A stretch of 64,000 bases of DNA, from the NCBI RefSeq assembly GCF_018835585.1, contig NZ_JAHGVE010000005.1, positions 62,001-126,000 on the forward strand, read 5' to 3'. The stretch is from Pelorhabdus rhamnosifermentans. Its GTDB lineage: Bacteria > Bacillota > Negativicutes > UMGS1260. Under the pieces are notes generated by a model. That model had not been told where the DNA came from and searched no databases. It worked only from the letters and a program-made list of their open reading frames with translations. This document shows, in pieces, positions 27,157 to 35,565 of this stretch; the first letter of the stretch is position 1; each line of letters begins with the position of its first letter. A program made the translations under genes and the position numbers.

Positions 27157-28656
27157 TTACTGTTCTCTGAACGGAAATAGCTGGTAATTAATATCTTTTG
27201 TCTGAGTATATACTTTTTTATAAATTTGATAGAGCGTCTTATATTTTTCAACGTTTTCTTGAATGGGCTTAAATTTTTTCTGGAACCTTATGAAATGTTC
27301 AGCGCACTCTTTAAGTGATGAAAACCATTTTAGGCTAGAAGCCGCAAGCATAGCTGCTCCCATGCCTGGTCCCTGTTCATTCGCTAAACTAATGACTGTT
27401 CCATTAAAAATATCTGCTTGCATCTGCAGCCACAAATCGTTTTTTGCTCCACCACCAATGGAAATGATCGTATCTACGTTCTTGCCGTTTGCTTTGAAAA
27501 TATCAACCGTATCGTTGATCGAAAAAACAATGCCTTCCATAACAGCTCGCACAAAATGTTCTTTCTTATGGGAACCATCAATGCCCGTAAACGTGCCTCT
27601 TATTTTGGCATCAACATAAGGTGTTCGCTCGCCAACCAAATAGGGAGCAAAAAGAAGACCATTAGAACCAATTGGGACTTTTGCAGCTTCATCTAAAAGC
27701 TGGTCAAAACTGTCATTTTCAGCAAATGTATTCTTGAACCAACTTAAGCTATATCCCGCAGCTAAGGTGACGCCCATTGTATAGTAGGAATCTTCTTGAC
27801 TATGGTTAAAGAAGTGAACTTTTCCGGCAAAATTACGCTGTTTATTTTCCTCAAATGATAAAAACACTCCCGATGTACCGATACTACATAATGCCTTCCC
27901 CGCTGAAAGTATTCCTGCGCCGATAGCGCCGCAAGCATTATCTGCTCCGCCTGCAAATACTTTTGTTGATGAAGAAAGTCCAGTTATTTTAGCTATTTCA
28001 GGAAGCAAGGTGCCAATATAAGCACCCGAATCTACTAATGACGGACATAATGTGACTGGTAAATCGAATGCCTGGCATATTTCCGAACTCCATTTTTTAT
28101 TAACCACATCAAGCAAGAGGGTTCCTGCTGCATCCGAATACTCACTATGTAACCTCCCCGTCATACGAAAGCGGAGATAATCTTTTGGTAAAAGAAAAAC
28201 TGTACTTCGCTTAAAACTGGCGGGTTCATGTTCCTTAACCCAAAGAATTTTCGGTAGTGTAAAACCTTCCAGTGCCTGATTCTTTGTAATCGTTAACAGC
28301 TTATCACCCAAAACTGTCTTGATCTCTTCACATTGCTCAGTCGTTCGAGTATCATTCCACAAAATGGCCGGTCGAATCAGTTGCTGCCTTTCGTCAAGCA
28401 AAACAAGGCCATGCATTTGTCCCGAATAACTCAATCCCGCGATTTCTGCGGGATTAACACCGGATTCAGTAACAAGCTGCCGTAATGCCTGCAGTGTTTT
28501 ATCTACCCATTCTTCCGGATTCTGCTCATTATAGCCGGGATGTTCCTGAATCAACGGATAATTTTTGGCAACTGCATGTTCCACCTCGCCTTCCTTATTG
28601 ACCAAAAGCACTTTGACCGCACTCGTTCCAAGGTCAATCCCAATGACATATCTCAT
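27157..28656 (-). CDS. xylB: Xylulokinase
   Basis: This 499-residue FGGY-family kinase phosphorylates D-xylulose to enter the pentose phosphate pathway. Motifs: IGIDLGTSAVKVLL (phosphate 1), GLSYSGQMHGLVLLD with the xylulokinase-typical SGQMHG, and in the C-terminal half VFAGGADNACGAIGAGI and ISIGGGAKNDLWLQMQADI. Length is standard. The ATG at 28656 is 8 nt after AAAGGAG; a GTG lies one codon earlier. It is the first gene of the operon, about 95 nt downstream of a consensus promoter with a LacI-type operator. Confidence 0.93.
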   Translation of the reverse strand: MRYVIGIDLGTSAVKVLLVNKEGEVEHAVAKNYPLIQEHPGYNEQNPEEWVDKTLQALRQLVTESGVNPAEIAGLSYSGQMHGLVLLDERQQLIRPAILWNDTRTTEQCEEIKTVLGDKLLTITKNQALEGFTLPKILWVKEHEPASFKRSTVFLLPKDYLRFRMTGRLHSEYSDAAGTLLLDVVNKKWSSEICQAFDLPVTLCPSLVDSGAYIGTLLPEIAKITGLSSSTKVFAGGADNACGAIGAGILSAGKALCSIGTSGVFLSFEENKQRNFAGKVHFFNHSQEDSYYTMGVTLAAGYSLSWFKNTFAENDSFDQLLDEAAKVPIGSNGLLFAPYLVGERTPYVDAKIRGTFTGIDGSHKKEHFVRAVMEGIVFSINDTVDIFKANGKNVDTIISIGGGAKNDLWLQMQADIFNGTVISLANEQGPGMGAAMLAASSLKWFSSLKECAEHFIRFQKKFKPIQENVEKYKTLYQIYKKVYTQTKDINYQLFPFREQ

Positions 28657-28726
28657 CACGCCGTCTCCTTTATGTCATATTAAACGTAAGTAGTGGATTA
28701 TACTTTTAAGTTTTACTTTTTTATTT

Positions 28727-28743
28727 AAGTGCTTGAGCACATT
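28727..28743 (-). promoter_or_regulatory. LacI-type operator O1 for the xyl operon
   Basis: AAGTGCTTGAGCACATT contains the palindrome GTGCT-TG-AGCAC. It begins about 14 nt downstream of the -10 box of the xylB promoter. It matches the operator at 28995-29012 in its half sites (AATGTGCTC...). Confidence 0.7.
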
Positions 28744-28756
28744 TAATAACACATTC

Positions 28757-28785
28757 AGAATAGCATTTAAGGATTAATTTGTCAA
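28757..28785 (-). promoter_or_regulatory. Sigma-A promoter of the xyl operon
   Basis: Minus strand TTGACA (28780-28785), 17 bp spacer, TATTCT (28757-28762). Confidence 0.75.
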
Positions 28786-28955
28786 TTAAGATTTTACCAA
28801 ATTTTATGATTCTTTTATTTATTGATTATATTGCAATAAACACAAGTAGATTAACAACCAAATTGTAAATTAGAGGATGTTTTTATTGCTGTAATATGCT
28901 TAATAAGAATTTTTAGAGAAAAAATGGAATTACTATTCTTCTTCAATAAAAAATG

Positions 28956-28984
28956 TTGACGTATAGAAATCTAAGTGATATATT
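28956..28984 (+). promoter_or_regulatory. Sigma-A promoter of the LacI-type regulator
   Basis: TTGACG (28956-28961), 17 bp spacer, TATATT (28979-28984). Confidence 0.75.
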
Positions 28985-28994
28985 CCAATTATCG

Positions 28995-29012
28995 AATGTG
29001 CTCGGCCACATT
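28995..29012 (+). promoter_or_regulatory. LacI-type operator O2 at the regulator promoter
   Basis: AATGTGCTCGGCCACATT is a near-perfect palindrome lying about 10 nt downstream of the -10 box, consistent with autorepression. Confidence 0.65.
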
Positions 29013-29157
29013 ATCATGTTTAAAAATTATGTTAAAAAAATACTTCACTCCATCGATTATCGCTTCAGATTTCATAATGCTTCATGGTATAATCAACTCA
29101 TCGAATAATAAAATCATTTAAGAAAACTTACTACTTAGTAAATGAGGATAATATAAA

Positions 29158-30180
29158 ATGGGAGTTACAATTAAAAAGATTGCAGAAATTTGTGGTATTT
29201 CCAGGGGAACCGTCGACAGGGTTTTGAATAGCCGCGGTAAAGTAAAACCAGAAACAGAAAAACTGGTAAGAAAAGTGGCCGATGAGTTTGGATACACACC
29301 GAATCCAGCAGGAAAAGCACTGTCGGCAAGAAAAAAGAACTTGGTTGTAGGGGTATTGCTAACCTCAGAGGGAAATCCTTTTTTTGATGAAGTGATTCGT
29401 GGAATACAAGCGGCAGAAAAGGAATATCGCGCTTATGGAATGCAAGTATTGATGAAAACGATGCGAGGCTATGAGGTAGAACAGCAATGTACTTTGCTTG
29501 ATGAAATGAAAGGGAAAATAAATGCATTGATTATAAACCCGATTAGCGAGCCGAAGATTGTGAAAAAAATAAACGAATTGGTAGATAGCGGTATATTTAT
29601 TGTTACTGTAAATAATGATATTGCCGATAGTAAGCGTGCCTGTTATGTAGGAAGTAATTATATTAATGGCGGTGAAACGGCATGCGGTATTATGGGCCTG
29701 TTTACAAAAGGAAAAGCAAAAATCGGGTTGCTTACAGGTTCTGTTAAAATTTTGGGACATAATCAAAGAATTGCGGGTTTTAAAAATGTAATGAAGAAAA
29801 AGTACCCTGATTTTCAGATCTTGGATTTTGCAGAAACGAATGATGATGATGTCATTGCATTTGAAGTTACTATGGAAATGCTAAAGAAACATCCGGACAT
29901 CAATGCACTTTTTGTCGCTGCCGCAGGTGTCTATGGAGTATGCAGAGCAGTAATGTCTTTGCAGCGTCAGGGAAAAATTACGATTGTTTCCTTCGATAGC
30001 ACACCTAATACAGTGGAGATGATGCGAAAAAAAGTGATTAATGTAACGATTTGTCAACATCCGTATACACAGGGACATAAATCGATGCAAGTTGTATTCA
30101 GTTATTTAGTAAACGGAGTAGAACCGTCAACGACGCAGCATATTATGAAAAACGAAATAAAGATCCTGGAAAATTTATAG
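29158..30180 (+). CDS. LacI family transcriptional regulator of the pentose operon
   Basis: This 340-residue repressor has the LacI helix-turn-helix (TIKKIAEICGISRGTVDRVLN, with the hinge helix region PNPAGKALSARKK). A periplasmic-binding-like sensor domain follows (VVGVLLTSEGNPFFDEVIRG; later VSFDSTPNTVEMMRK). It is divergent from the xyl operon. Both promoters carry similar palindromic operators just downstream of the -10, so it very likely represses both and is released by the imported sugar. It is LacI-type, unlike the ROK-type XylR of Bacillus. It ends shortly before a terminator. Confidence 0.9.
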   Translation: MGVTIKKIAEICGISRGTVDRVLNSRGKVKPETEKLVRKVADEFGYTPNPAGKALSARKKNLVVGVLLTSEGNPFFDEVIRGIQAAEKEYRAYGMQVLMKTMRGYEVEQQCTLLDEMKGKINALIINPISEPKIVKKINELVDSGIFIVTVNNDIADSKRACYVGSNYINGGETACGIMGLFTKGKAKIGLLTGSVKILGHNQRIAGFKNVMKKKYPDFQILDFAETNDDDVIAFEVTMEMLKKHPDINALFVAAAGVYGVCRAVMSLQRQGKITIVSFDSTPNTVEMMRKKVINVTICQHPYTQGHKSMQVVFSYLVNGVEPSTTQHIMKNEIKILENL

Positions 30181-30225
30181 TTTGACAATAATAAGTGTAA
30201 GTGCCCATGCTGGGCGCACAAGATA

Positions 30226-30260
30226 AAAAGCTTCAAGAGCACAATACTCTTGAAGCTTTT
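30226..30260. terminator. Terminator, copy 2 of the repeated hairpin
   Basis: AAAAGCTTCAAGAG / CTCTTGAAGCTTTT, 7 nt loop, between the convergent LacI and chrA genes. Same core stem as at 15525 and 31565. Confidence 0.85.
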
Positions 30261-30267
30261 GCCACAT

Positions 30268-30774
30268 TCAACCTAAAACTACCCCGACCAAAGCGGCTAC
30301 CACCAGGATCACGTTGGCCGATACGCGTCTTGATATGGCAAGTGCGGCACTGATTATGGCAATGGCTATCATGCTTATATCCAAACCATTGTTATGAAAC
30401 ATTCCCGCCAAAACGATTACGCTAAAGCTAACGATGACAAGTACAACACCATCAAGTAACCCCTGTGTTGCAGGATGACTGGCAATGCGCTCATAGCAGC
30501 GCTCTACAATTACGATAAATAAGGGTGGCAAAAGCAGTGCCACACAGGCTATCAACGCACCTGACAAGCCAGCAACTAAATAACAGAGACTGACAACCCA
30601 AAGGCCATTGGGTCCGGGTGTAATTTGTCCAATTGCCAGTGCTTCAGTGAACTCTTTTTCACTCGCCCATCCGTATGCGATAAAATCAGTGTGTAAACTA
30701 GGTAAAGGGCCAAACCCACCCGTCGAAAACAAGCTTGATTTAAGTACAACCCAAAAGAATATAACCCAATCCAT
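30268..30774 (-). CDS. chrA: Chromate transporter, second half-size subunit
   Basis: This 168-residue membrane protein matches one CHR domain: FSTGGFGPLPSLHTDFI near 16-32, then AIGQITPGPNGLWVVSLCYL, followed by hydrophobic helices. CHR proteins export chromate in some bacteria; in others the substrate is unproven. Its ATG directly follows the TAG of the upstream CHR gene, so the two halves are co-translated. They form a split pair of the short-chain type rather than one fused ChrA. Confidence 0.85.
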   Translation of the reverse strand: MDWVIFFWVVLKSSLFSTGGFGPLPSLHTDFIAYGWASEKEFTEALAIGQITPGPNGLWVVSLCYLVAGLSGALIACVALLLPPLFIVIVERCYERIASHPATQGLLDGVVLVIVSFSVIVLAGMFHNNGLDISMIAIAIISAALAISRRVSANVILVVAALVGVVLG

Positions 30775-31413
30775 CTACTCATCCTCCCGTTTCTTCTTGG
30801 CAACATACCAGTAAGTAAGCGCACCACATAGCCCGCCCAAAAGATATAAGAGTACCACGGGCGGATTTAAAAGTATGTAAATCATTGCACTACTGATCAT
30901 GATTCCAATTGTAACCAGAAAAGTCCATAATCCACGCTTATAATTGCTTACTAGAATAGGTCTGACATTTCGCCAATTCGTGGCTAGAGCAATACCAAAT
31001 ATAGCTGCAAACACTGCCCGCAACACAGCTTGCACCTTTGAAAACTCACTAATACGGGTATAAATTGCAGATATCCCAATGGTGATCAGCGCACTAGGTA
31101 GAATAAGCCCCATGACTGAAACAAATATACCCGGCCATCCGGCAAGGCGTTTACCTATAAGAATGGTATAGGCAATAATGTTAATGCCCGGTGTAATTTG
31201 ACACATTGCGATGATGTTAGCATACTCTTCCGCAGTTATCCACTTGTGCTTATAAATAAAGCTTTCTTGAATAAGATATTGAGTGATGGCACCACCACCA
31301 AACGATGTAAAACCAATGTGCAACCACGCAAAAAATAATTGGTTAATCGTAAAAAAATCCTGCACAGCTATTGAGCTGGGACTTCTTGATTCAAATTCAT
31401 TCCGATTAGTCAT
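30775..31413 (-). CDS. chrA: Chromate transporter, first half-size subunit
   Basis: This 212-residue CHR-domain membrane protein has FTSFGGGAITQYLIQESF and ANIIAMCQITPGINIIAYTILIG as family signatures. ATG 31413 (MTNRNEFESR) follows AGGGAG by 9 nt; an in-frame extension upstream lacks a ribosome site. It pairs with the next gene (stop and start adjacent) to make a heterodimeric transporter. Chromate is the named substrate, but the natural one in an anaerobe may differ. Confidence 0.85.
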   Translation of the reverse strand: MTNRNEFESRSPSSIAVQDFFTINQLFFAWLHIGFTSFGGGAITQYLIQESFIYKHKWITAEEYANIIAMCQITPGINIIAYTILIGKRLAGWPGIFVSVMGLILPSALITIGISAIYTRISEFSKVQAVLRAVFAAIFGIALATNWRNVRPILVSNYKRGLWTFLVTIGIMISSAMIYILLNPPVVLLYLLGGLCGALTYWYVAKKKREDE

Positions 31414-31564
31414 CGACTTGTACTCCCTACGAAGAATTTTTATTATCATTCTAACATTTTTTCAACCTATTTGGAGCACCTAGTTATCCTTCATAAAGTT
31501 TTGGATCGAAGCTCTGCATTTTTAACTCAAACAGCAAGATAAGCGAATCGCCCTAAAAAAGCCA

Positions 31565-31597
31565 AAAGCTTCAAGAGCATTATACTCTTGAAGCTTT
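31565..31597. terminator. Terminator, copy 3 of the repeated hairpin
   Basis: AAAGCTTCAAGAG / CTCTTGAAGCTTT with a 7 nt loop. It lies downstream of the MaoC operon and of a tRNA-like fragment. Confidence 0.8.
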
Positions 31598-31602
31598 AAA
31601 TA

Positions 31603-31650
31603 CATCTGGCCGCCCGGAGGACTTGAACTACCGGCACTTGCATCTCCTGC
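31603..31650 (-). pseudogene. Possible tRNA 3'-end fragment
   Basis: On the minus strand, AAGTGCCGGTAGTTCAAGTC and then CTCCGGGCGGCCA look like the T-arm (TTCAAGT loop) and acceptor 3' strand of a tRNA. A matching 5' half is absent: the MaoC coding sequence ends right upstream. Which tRNA it came from cannot be said. Confidence 0.4.
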
Positions 31651-31659
31651 TGTGTGACA

Positions 31660-32079
31660 CTAATCTTTCTTCATAACTGTAGCTTTACCATCCACTACTA
31701 CTGTACCGTCCTGGTTGGTTGCAACGGTTTTTAGCATCAAGCGGTTTTTGGCATCAATTTTCTCCATTACTTCGACTGTTGCAGTAACTGTGTCCCCAAA
31801 TTTCACGGGTGATTTAAATGCCAGCTCTTGGGCAAGATAAATCGTATTAATACCGGGGAGTTCCGTGCCTAGTACCGCAGAAATCAATCCCGCTACTAAC
31901 ATACCGTGAGCAATCCTTTCTTTAAACATCGTATTTTTGGCAAATTCAGCATTAATGTGGACTGGATTAAAGTCGCCACTTAAACCAGCGAAAGTATATA
32001 CGTCATGCTCTGTTACCGTCTTTGATATACTAGCCTTATCGCCCACTTGGATATCTGCGTATTTTATATCACATGCCAA
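31660..32079 (-). CDS. MaoC family (R)-specific enoyl-CoA hydratase
   Basis: This 139-residue hot-dog-fold dehydratase has the catalytic motif FAGLSGDFNPVHINAEFAK (Asp-His pair at about 36-41) and IAHGMLVAGLISAVLG. Such enzymes hydrate crotonyl-CoA to (R)-3-hydroxybutyryl-CoA or the reverse. The start is TTG at 32079, 7 nt after GGGAGGG. It is the last gene of the GntP/CoA-transferase operon. This context suggests use of a short hydroxy acid such as 3-hydroxybutyrate: import, CoA activation, then dehydration. Confidence 0.88.
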   Translation of the reverse strand: MACDIKYADIQVGDKASISKTVTEHDVYTFAGLSGDFNPVHINAEFAKNTMFKERIAHGMLVAGLISAVLGTELPGINTIYLAQELAFKSPVKFGDTVTATVEVMEKIDAKNRLMLKTVATNQDGTVVVDGKATVMKKD

Positions 32080-32108
32080 GATAATCCCTCCCTGATTTGC
32101 TGAATAAA

Positions 32109-33761
32109 TTAACTAACTTCTCCGATTTTCTTCAATTTCTCAATTAAAGACGGCAATATTTCTACTGCCTGACCGATAATATCGTCTTCAGACGGTTGCT
32201 TGATTGACGAGACATTTCCTAATCCCATTGGTTTATCACTAAAAATACGTTTATCCATTATCTTGAGTTCAGGTGAAATAATCGGTTTAAACTCCATCAA
32301 AGCCAAAATGTCCTTTTCTAACTCAACGCCGGGAGCAATCTCAGTAAGGGTTAATCCTTCTTCCTTGAGTTCAAACACGGCACGTTCAGTAATATACATA
32401 ACAGGTTGCTTAACACTCAGGGCATATTTTCCACTAAACGTAATTTGTTCCACATGGTTTAGAAACTTTTTAGCCATCCCTTCGTGTTCTATAGATAGAT
32501 TGCCGTCTTTCACTTTGACTTTGAGACCACCCGCTGTAAAGGTACCACAAAAGATAACGCGCTTGGCATTTTGCGTAATGTTGATAAACCCACCGCAGCC
32601 AGCCACTCTTCCTTTAAATTTACTAACATTAATATTACCGTAACGATCTGTTTCAGCAAGCCCCAAAAATGCCAGATCCAACCCGCCGCCATCGTAAAAG
32701 TCGAACTGATATGGTTGATCAAGAATAGCTTCGGCATTAATAGCCGCTCCGAAGCTTAGCCCTCCGGCTGGTACACCGCCAATCGGTCCGGCCTCTACTG
32801 TCAAAGTCATCATGTCGCCAATGCCTTCTTCATTAGCAACCATGGCTACCCCTTCTGGAACACCAATTCCTAAATTTACCGTAGCATTAGGAATTAGTTC
32901 CAAGGCCGCGCGCCGGGCAATAACCTTGCGTTCATCCATGAGCATAGGAGAAATCGCTGATAAAGGGATCCGAATCTCACCTGAATAAGTCGGATTGTAG
33001 TGTTCAGCATAAGTCTGCATATGACTTGCCAGATCCTCTGCTACCACAATATAGTCCACAATAATTCCGGGAATTTTTACATTCATAGGGGAAAAAGTGC
33101 CATTAGCCACAAGACGTTCCACTTGCACAATGACTATCCCGCCAGAAGCCTTGGCAGCTTGTGCAATGGATAAAATTTCCAGGGAAACGGCTTCACGTTC
33201 AATCGTAATATTGCCCCTTTCATCGGCACTTGTTCCACGCACCAGAGCTACATCAATTGGAAAAGGTTTGTACCATAACAGCTCTTGATCACCTAGTTCA
33301 ATAATCTCAACTAAATCTTCTGTTGTTACACCGTTAATTTTGCCACCTTCTACGCGAGGATCAACAAATGTATTAAGACCAACCGTAGTAATCACACCAG
33401 GTTTCCGACCAGCAACACTACGAAACCAATGGGTCAGTGTACCCTGTGGAAAATTATAGGCCTCAATTTTATTTTCAACAGCAAGCTTGCCCAATTTCGG
33501 TGCCAAATTCCAATGTCCACCAATGGCACGTTTAACCATTCCTTCATTACCAAAATGATTAAGACCACGATCTTTACCGTCACCTTGACCGGCACCATAA
33601 ACAAGGGTCAAGTCGCGTGGAGAACCCTGCTCTAAAAATCGTTTTTCCACCGCGGCAGTCAATGCTTCGGGATGACCATTACCGACAAATCCACTTGTGG
33701 CAACAGTTGTGCCATCTGCAATTAATTGGGCGGCTTCTACCGCCGTAATAATTTTAGCCAT
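32109..33761 (-). CDS. Acyl-CoA:acetate/propionate CoA-transferase
   Basis: This 550-residue fused alpha-beta CoA-transferase is of the Pct/acetoacetate type. The N-terminal domain has [15 protein letters not shown] and the C-terminal domain has the catalytic glutamate in [14 protein letters not shown]. It moves CoA between short-chain acyl groups and acetate. [12 protein letters not shown] (33761) is the likely start, 10 nt after AGGAG; six further in-frame codons upstream are probably not translated. It lies between the GntP permease and MaoC hydratase on one transcript, 30 bp from the latter. The exact acyl donor is unknown. Confidence 0.88.
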   Translation of the reverse strand: MAKIITAVEAAQLIADGTTVATSGFVGNGHPEALTAAVEKRFLEQGSPRDLTLVYGAGQGDGKDRGLNHFGNEGMVKRAIGGHWNLAPKLGKLAVENKIEAYNFPQGTLTHWFRSVAGRKPGVITTVGLNTFVDPRVEGGKINGVTTEDLVEIIELGDQELLWYKPFPIDVALVRGTSADERGNITIEREAVSLEILSIAQAAKASGGIVIVQVERLVANGTFSPMNVKIPGIIVDYIVVAEDLASHMQTYAEHYNPTYSGEIRIPLSAISPMLMDERKVIARRAALELIPNATVNLGIGVPEGVAMVANEEGIGDMMTLTVEAGPIGGVPAGGLSFGAAINAEAILDQPYQFDFYDGGGLDLAFLGLAETDRYGNINVSKFKGRVAGCGGFINITQNAKRVIFCGTFTAGGLKVKVKDGNLSIEHEGMAKKFLNHVEQITFSGKYALSVKQPVMYITERAVFELKEEGLTLTEIAPGVELEKDILALMEFKPIISPELKIMDKRIFSDKPMGLGNVSSIKQPSEDDIIGQAVEILPSLIEKLKKIGEVS

Positions 33762-33809
33762 AATGCTCACTCTCCTCATGCTCTAGATCGTTTTCCGCAT
33801 CTAGAATGT

Positions 33810-33848
33810 AATGAAGCCTGCTGTGCAAATCACACAGAAAGCTTCATT
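33810..33848. other. Strong hairpin inside the operon (GntP / CoA-transferase junction)
   Basis: AATGAAGC..CTGTG / CACAG..GCTTCATT forms a long imperfect stem. On the minus (transcribed) strand no U-run follows. It may therefore be a processing or stability element rather than a terminator. Confidence 0.5.
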
Positions 33849-33859
33849 TTTGCAACGTC

Positions 33860-35260
33860 TTACAGGATTCCCGTTAAAGTGTGAAGAAGTATAACAACAA
33901 ACACCATCACGGATTTAAGGACTGTCAATACAAAAATATCACCATAAGAATCTTTATGAGTCATACCACACACTGCAAGTAAGGTAATAACCGCGCCGTT
34001 ATGAGGCAGCGTATCCATACCACCGGAAGCCATAGAAGCAACCCGATGGAGTATCTCCGGCGACATGCCAATAGAATTAGCCCAAGACAGCCAATCTTTT
34101 GACATTAAATCCAGTGCTATCGACATACCTCCTGAGGCAGAACCGGTGACACCAGCAAGAACATTAACCGTAACCGCTTCCGAGACTAATGGAGAGCCGC
34201 CAACCTTAATATTCATCAAGGCAGTAGATATTGCATGAAAGCCTGGCAACGAAGCAATTACATTGCCGTATCCAACCTCAGACGCAGTGTTTAAAATAGC
34301 AAGGAGCGAACCAATTGCCCCCGCATTGAGTGATTTAGCTAAACCACTTGTTGTTTTAAGGTTCTTGTAGCCAAGAACGATAACAAGTAAAATTCCCGTA
34401 ACAAGAGCAATAATTAGTGACCAGATACTAATTACATTTTTCACCTCTGAAGCCGTTAACGGAAGTTTCATAGCTTTAAACGGTTCTAACATATTCGGAT
34501 CCCAAACAAATAAATTGTTCATGATAAAATTGACTACTAGAACAGCAATTAAGGGTAATATGGATAGTTTCCAAGAAGGAAAGGTAGTATCTTCTTTAAT
34601 TTCAGTTTCATTAAGGGTGTGATTGCCATAGCCCTCGCCAGCAATCGCGGCACTTTTCCGGCGATGTTCCAGCCACATAATGCCCAGTGTAATGATCGAT
34701 AACCCACCAAATAAGCCCAGAATCGGAGCTGCATAAATATTTGTACCAAAGAAATTAGTGGGAATCAGGTTCTGAATCTGAGGCGTACCTGGAAAAGAAT
34801 CCATCGTTGCAGTAAAAGCACCTAGTGCTATCGTTGCGGGTAATAGACGTTTGGGGATATTGGCTTCTTTAAATAAGGCTGAAGCAAAAGGATATACTGC
34901 AAACACCACAACAAATAAACTTACACCACCGTAAGTAAGGACACAGCCAGCAAGAACTACAGAAAGGATGGCTCGTTCCTTACCAAGGCCTTGAATAATG
35001 GCATGAGCAATGCCCTTTGCCAAACCCGTGTCTTCCATGAGCTTACCAAATACGGCGCCTAGCAAAAAGACCGGGAAAAACGACTTGATATAAACAACAC
35101 CTTTAGCCATAAACAACTCAGTATAAGCCGGCATGATGGACAGTCCTGACAGTGAAGCCGCTAACAATGCAAATATTGGGGCAAACAAAATAACGGAAAA
35201 CCCTTTGTATGCAAAAAACATAAGCAAGAAAAGGCTGAGAATAATACCGATTACTTCCAA
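33860..35260 (-). CDS. GntP family permease
   Basis: This 466-residue transporter has about 12 membrane helices and the GntP landmarks LLGAVFGKLMEDTGLAKGIA, FDFPGTPQ-like MDSFPGTPQIQNLIP, and MASGGMDTLPHNGAVITL near the C-terminus. The start is TTG at 35260 (EVIGIILSLFLL follows), 8 nt after AGGGAGG; the longer frame upstream crosses the promoter. Members import gluconate, hydroxybutyrate or other organic acids with protons. Next to a CoA-transferase and a MaoC hydratase, a short-chain (hydroxy) acid is most likely. A sigma-54 promoter lies 70 bp upstream. Confidence 0.88.
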   Translation of the reverse strand: MEVIGIILSLFLLMFFAYKGFSVILFAPIFALLAASLSGLSIMPAYTELFMAKGVVYIKSFFPVFLLGAVFGKLMEDTGLAKGIAHAIIQGLGKERAILSVVLAGCVLTYGGVSLFVVVFAVYPFASALFKEANIPKRLLPATIALGAFTATMDSFPGTPQIQNLIPTNFFGTNIYAAPILGLFGGLSIITLGIMWLEHRRKSAAIAGEGYGNHTLNETEIKEDTTFPSWKLSILPLIAVLVVNFIMNNLFVWDPNMLEPFKAMKLPLTASEVKNVISIWSLIIALVTGILLVIVLGYKNLKTTSGLAKSLNAGAIGSLLAILNTASEVGYGNVIASLPGFHAISTALMNIKVGGSPLVSEAVTVNVLAGVTGSASGGMSIALDLMSKDWLSWANSIGMSPEILHRVASMASGGMDTLPHNGAVITLLAVCGMTHKDSYGDIFVLTVLKSVMVFVVILLHTLTGIL

Positions 35261-35330
35261 AATAATAACCTCCCTTATATTGAAGTTGAAAACGACACAT
35301 CTCCTGCAGGAGCTTTCGTCATATATTATT

Positions 35331-35347
35331 AGCAAGAAACATGCCAA
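35331..35347 (-). promoter_or_regulatory. Sigma-54 (-24/-12) promoter of the GntP operon
   Basis: On the minus strand TTGGCATG-TTTC-TTGCT fits the TGGCAC-N5-TTGCW consensus, with GG-N10-GC spacing exact. It faces the sigma-54 activator gene at 35566. Confidence 0.85.
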
Positions 35348-35399
35348 CATACGAACCATTAAAAGGCTGGATAAAATCTGGGTTTTCCAAACTACAATT

Positions 35400-35445
35400 A
35401 TGAATAATAGTTTGTATAGCGTATATAAAAATAGACAGTTGTATA
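35400..35445. promoter_or_regulatory. Candidate activator-binding (UAS) region
   Basis: Two AT-rich imperfect dyads (around GTATAGCGTATAT and GTTGTATATAAAC) lie 60-100 bp upstream of the sigma-54 promoter, the usual distance for enhancer sites. No consensus is known to me. Confidence 0.35.
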
Positions 35446-35565
35446 TAAACATCTACACTTCATTGCAATTCATGAAAACAGAACTAGATAGCGAGTGGTA
35501 AATTGGTTATAATAAAAATGAATGGAAATATCTGAATGATATTGGTAGTAACAGGAGGTTCCACT

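Noticed and set aside
33781-33809. Possible second promoter before the CoA-transferase gene
   Set aside because: No -10/-35 or -24/-12 pattern with correct spacing found.
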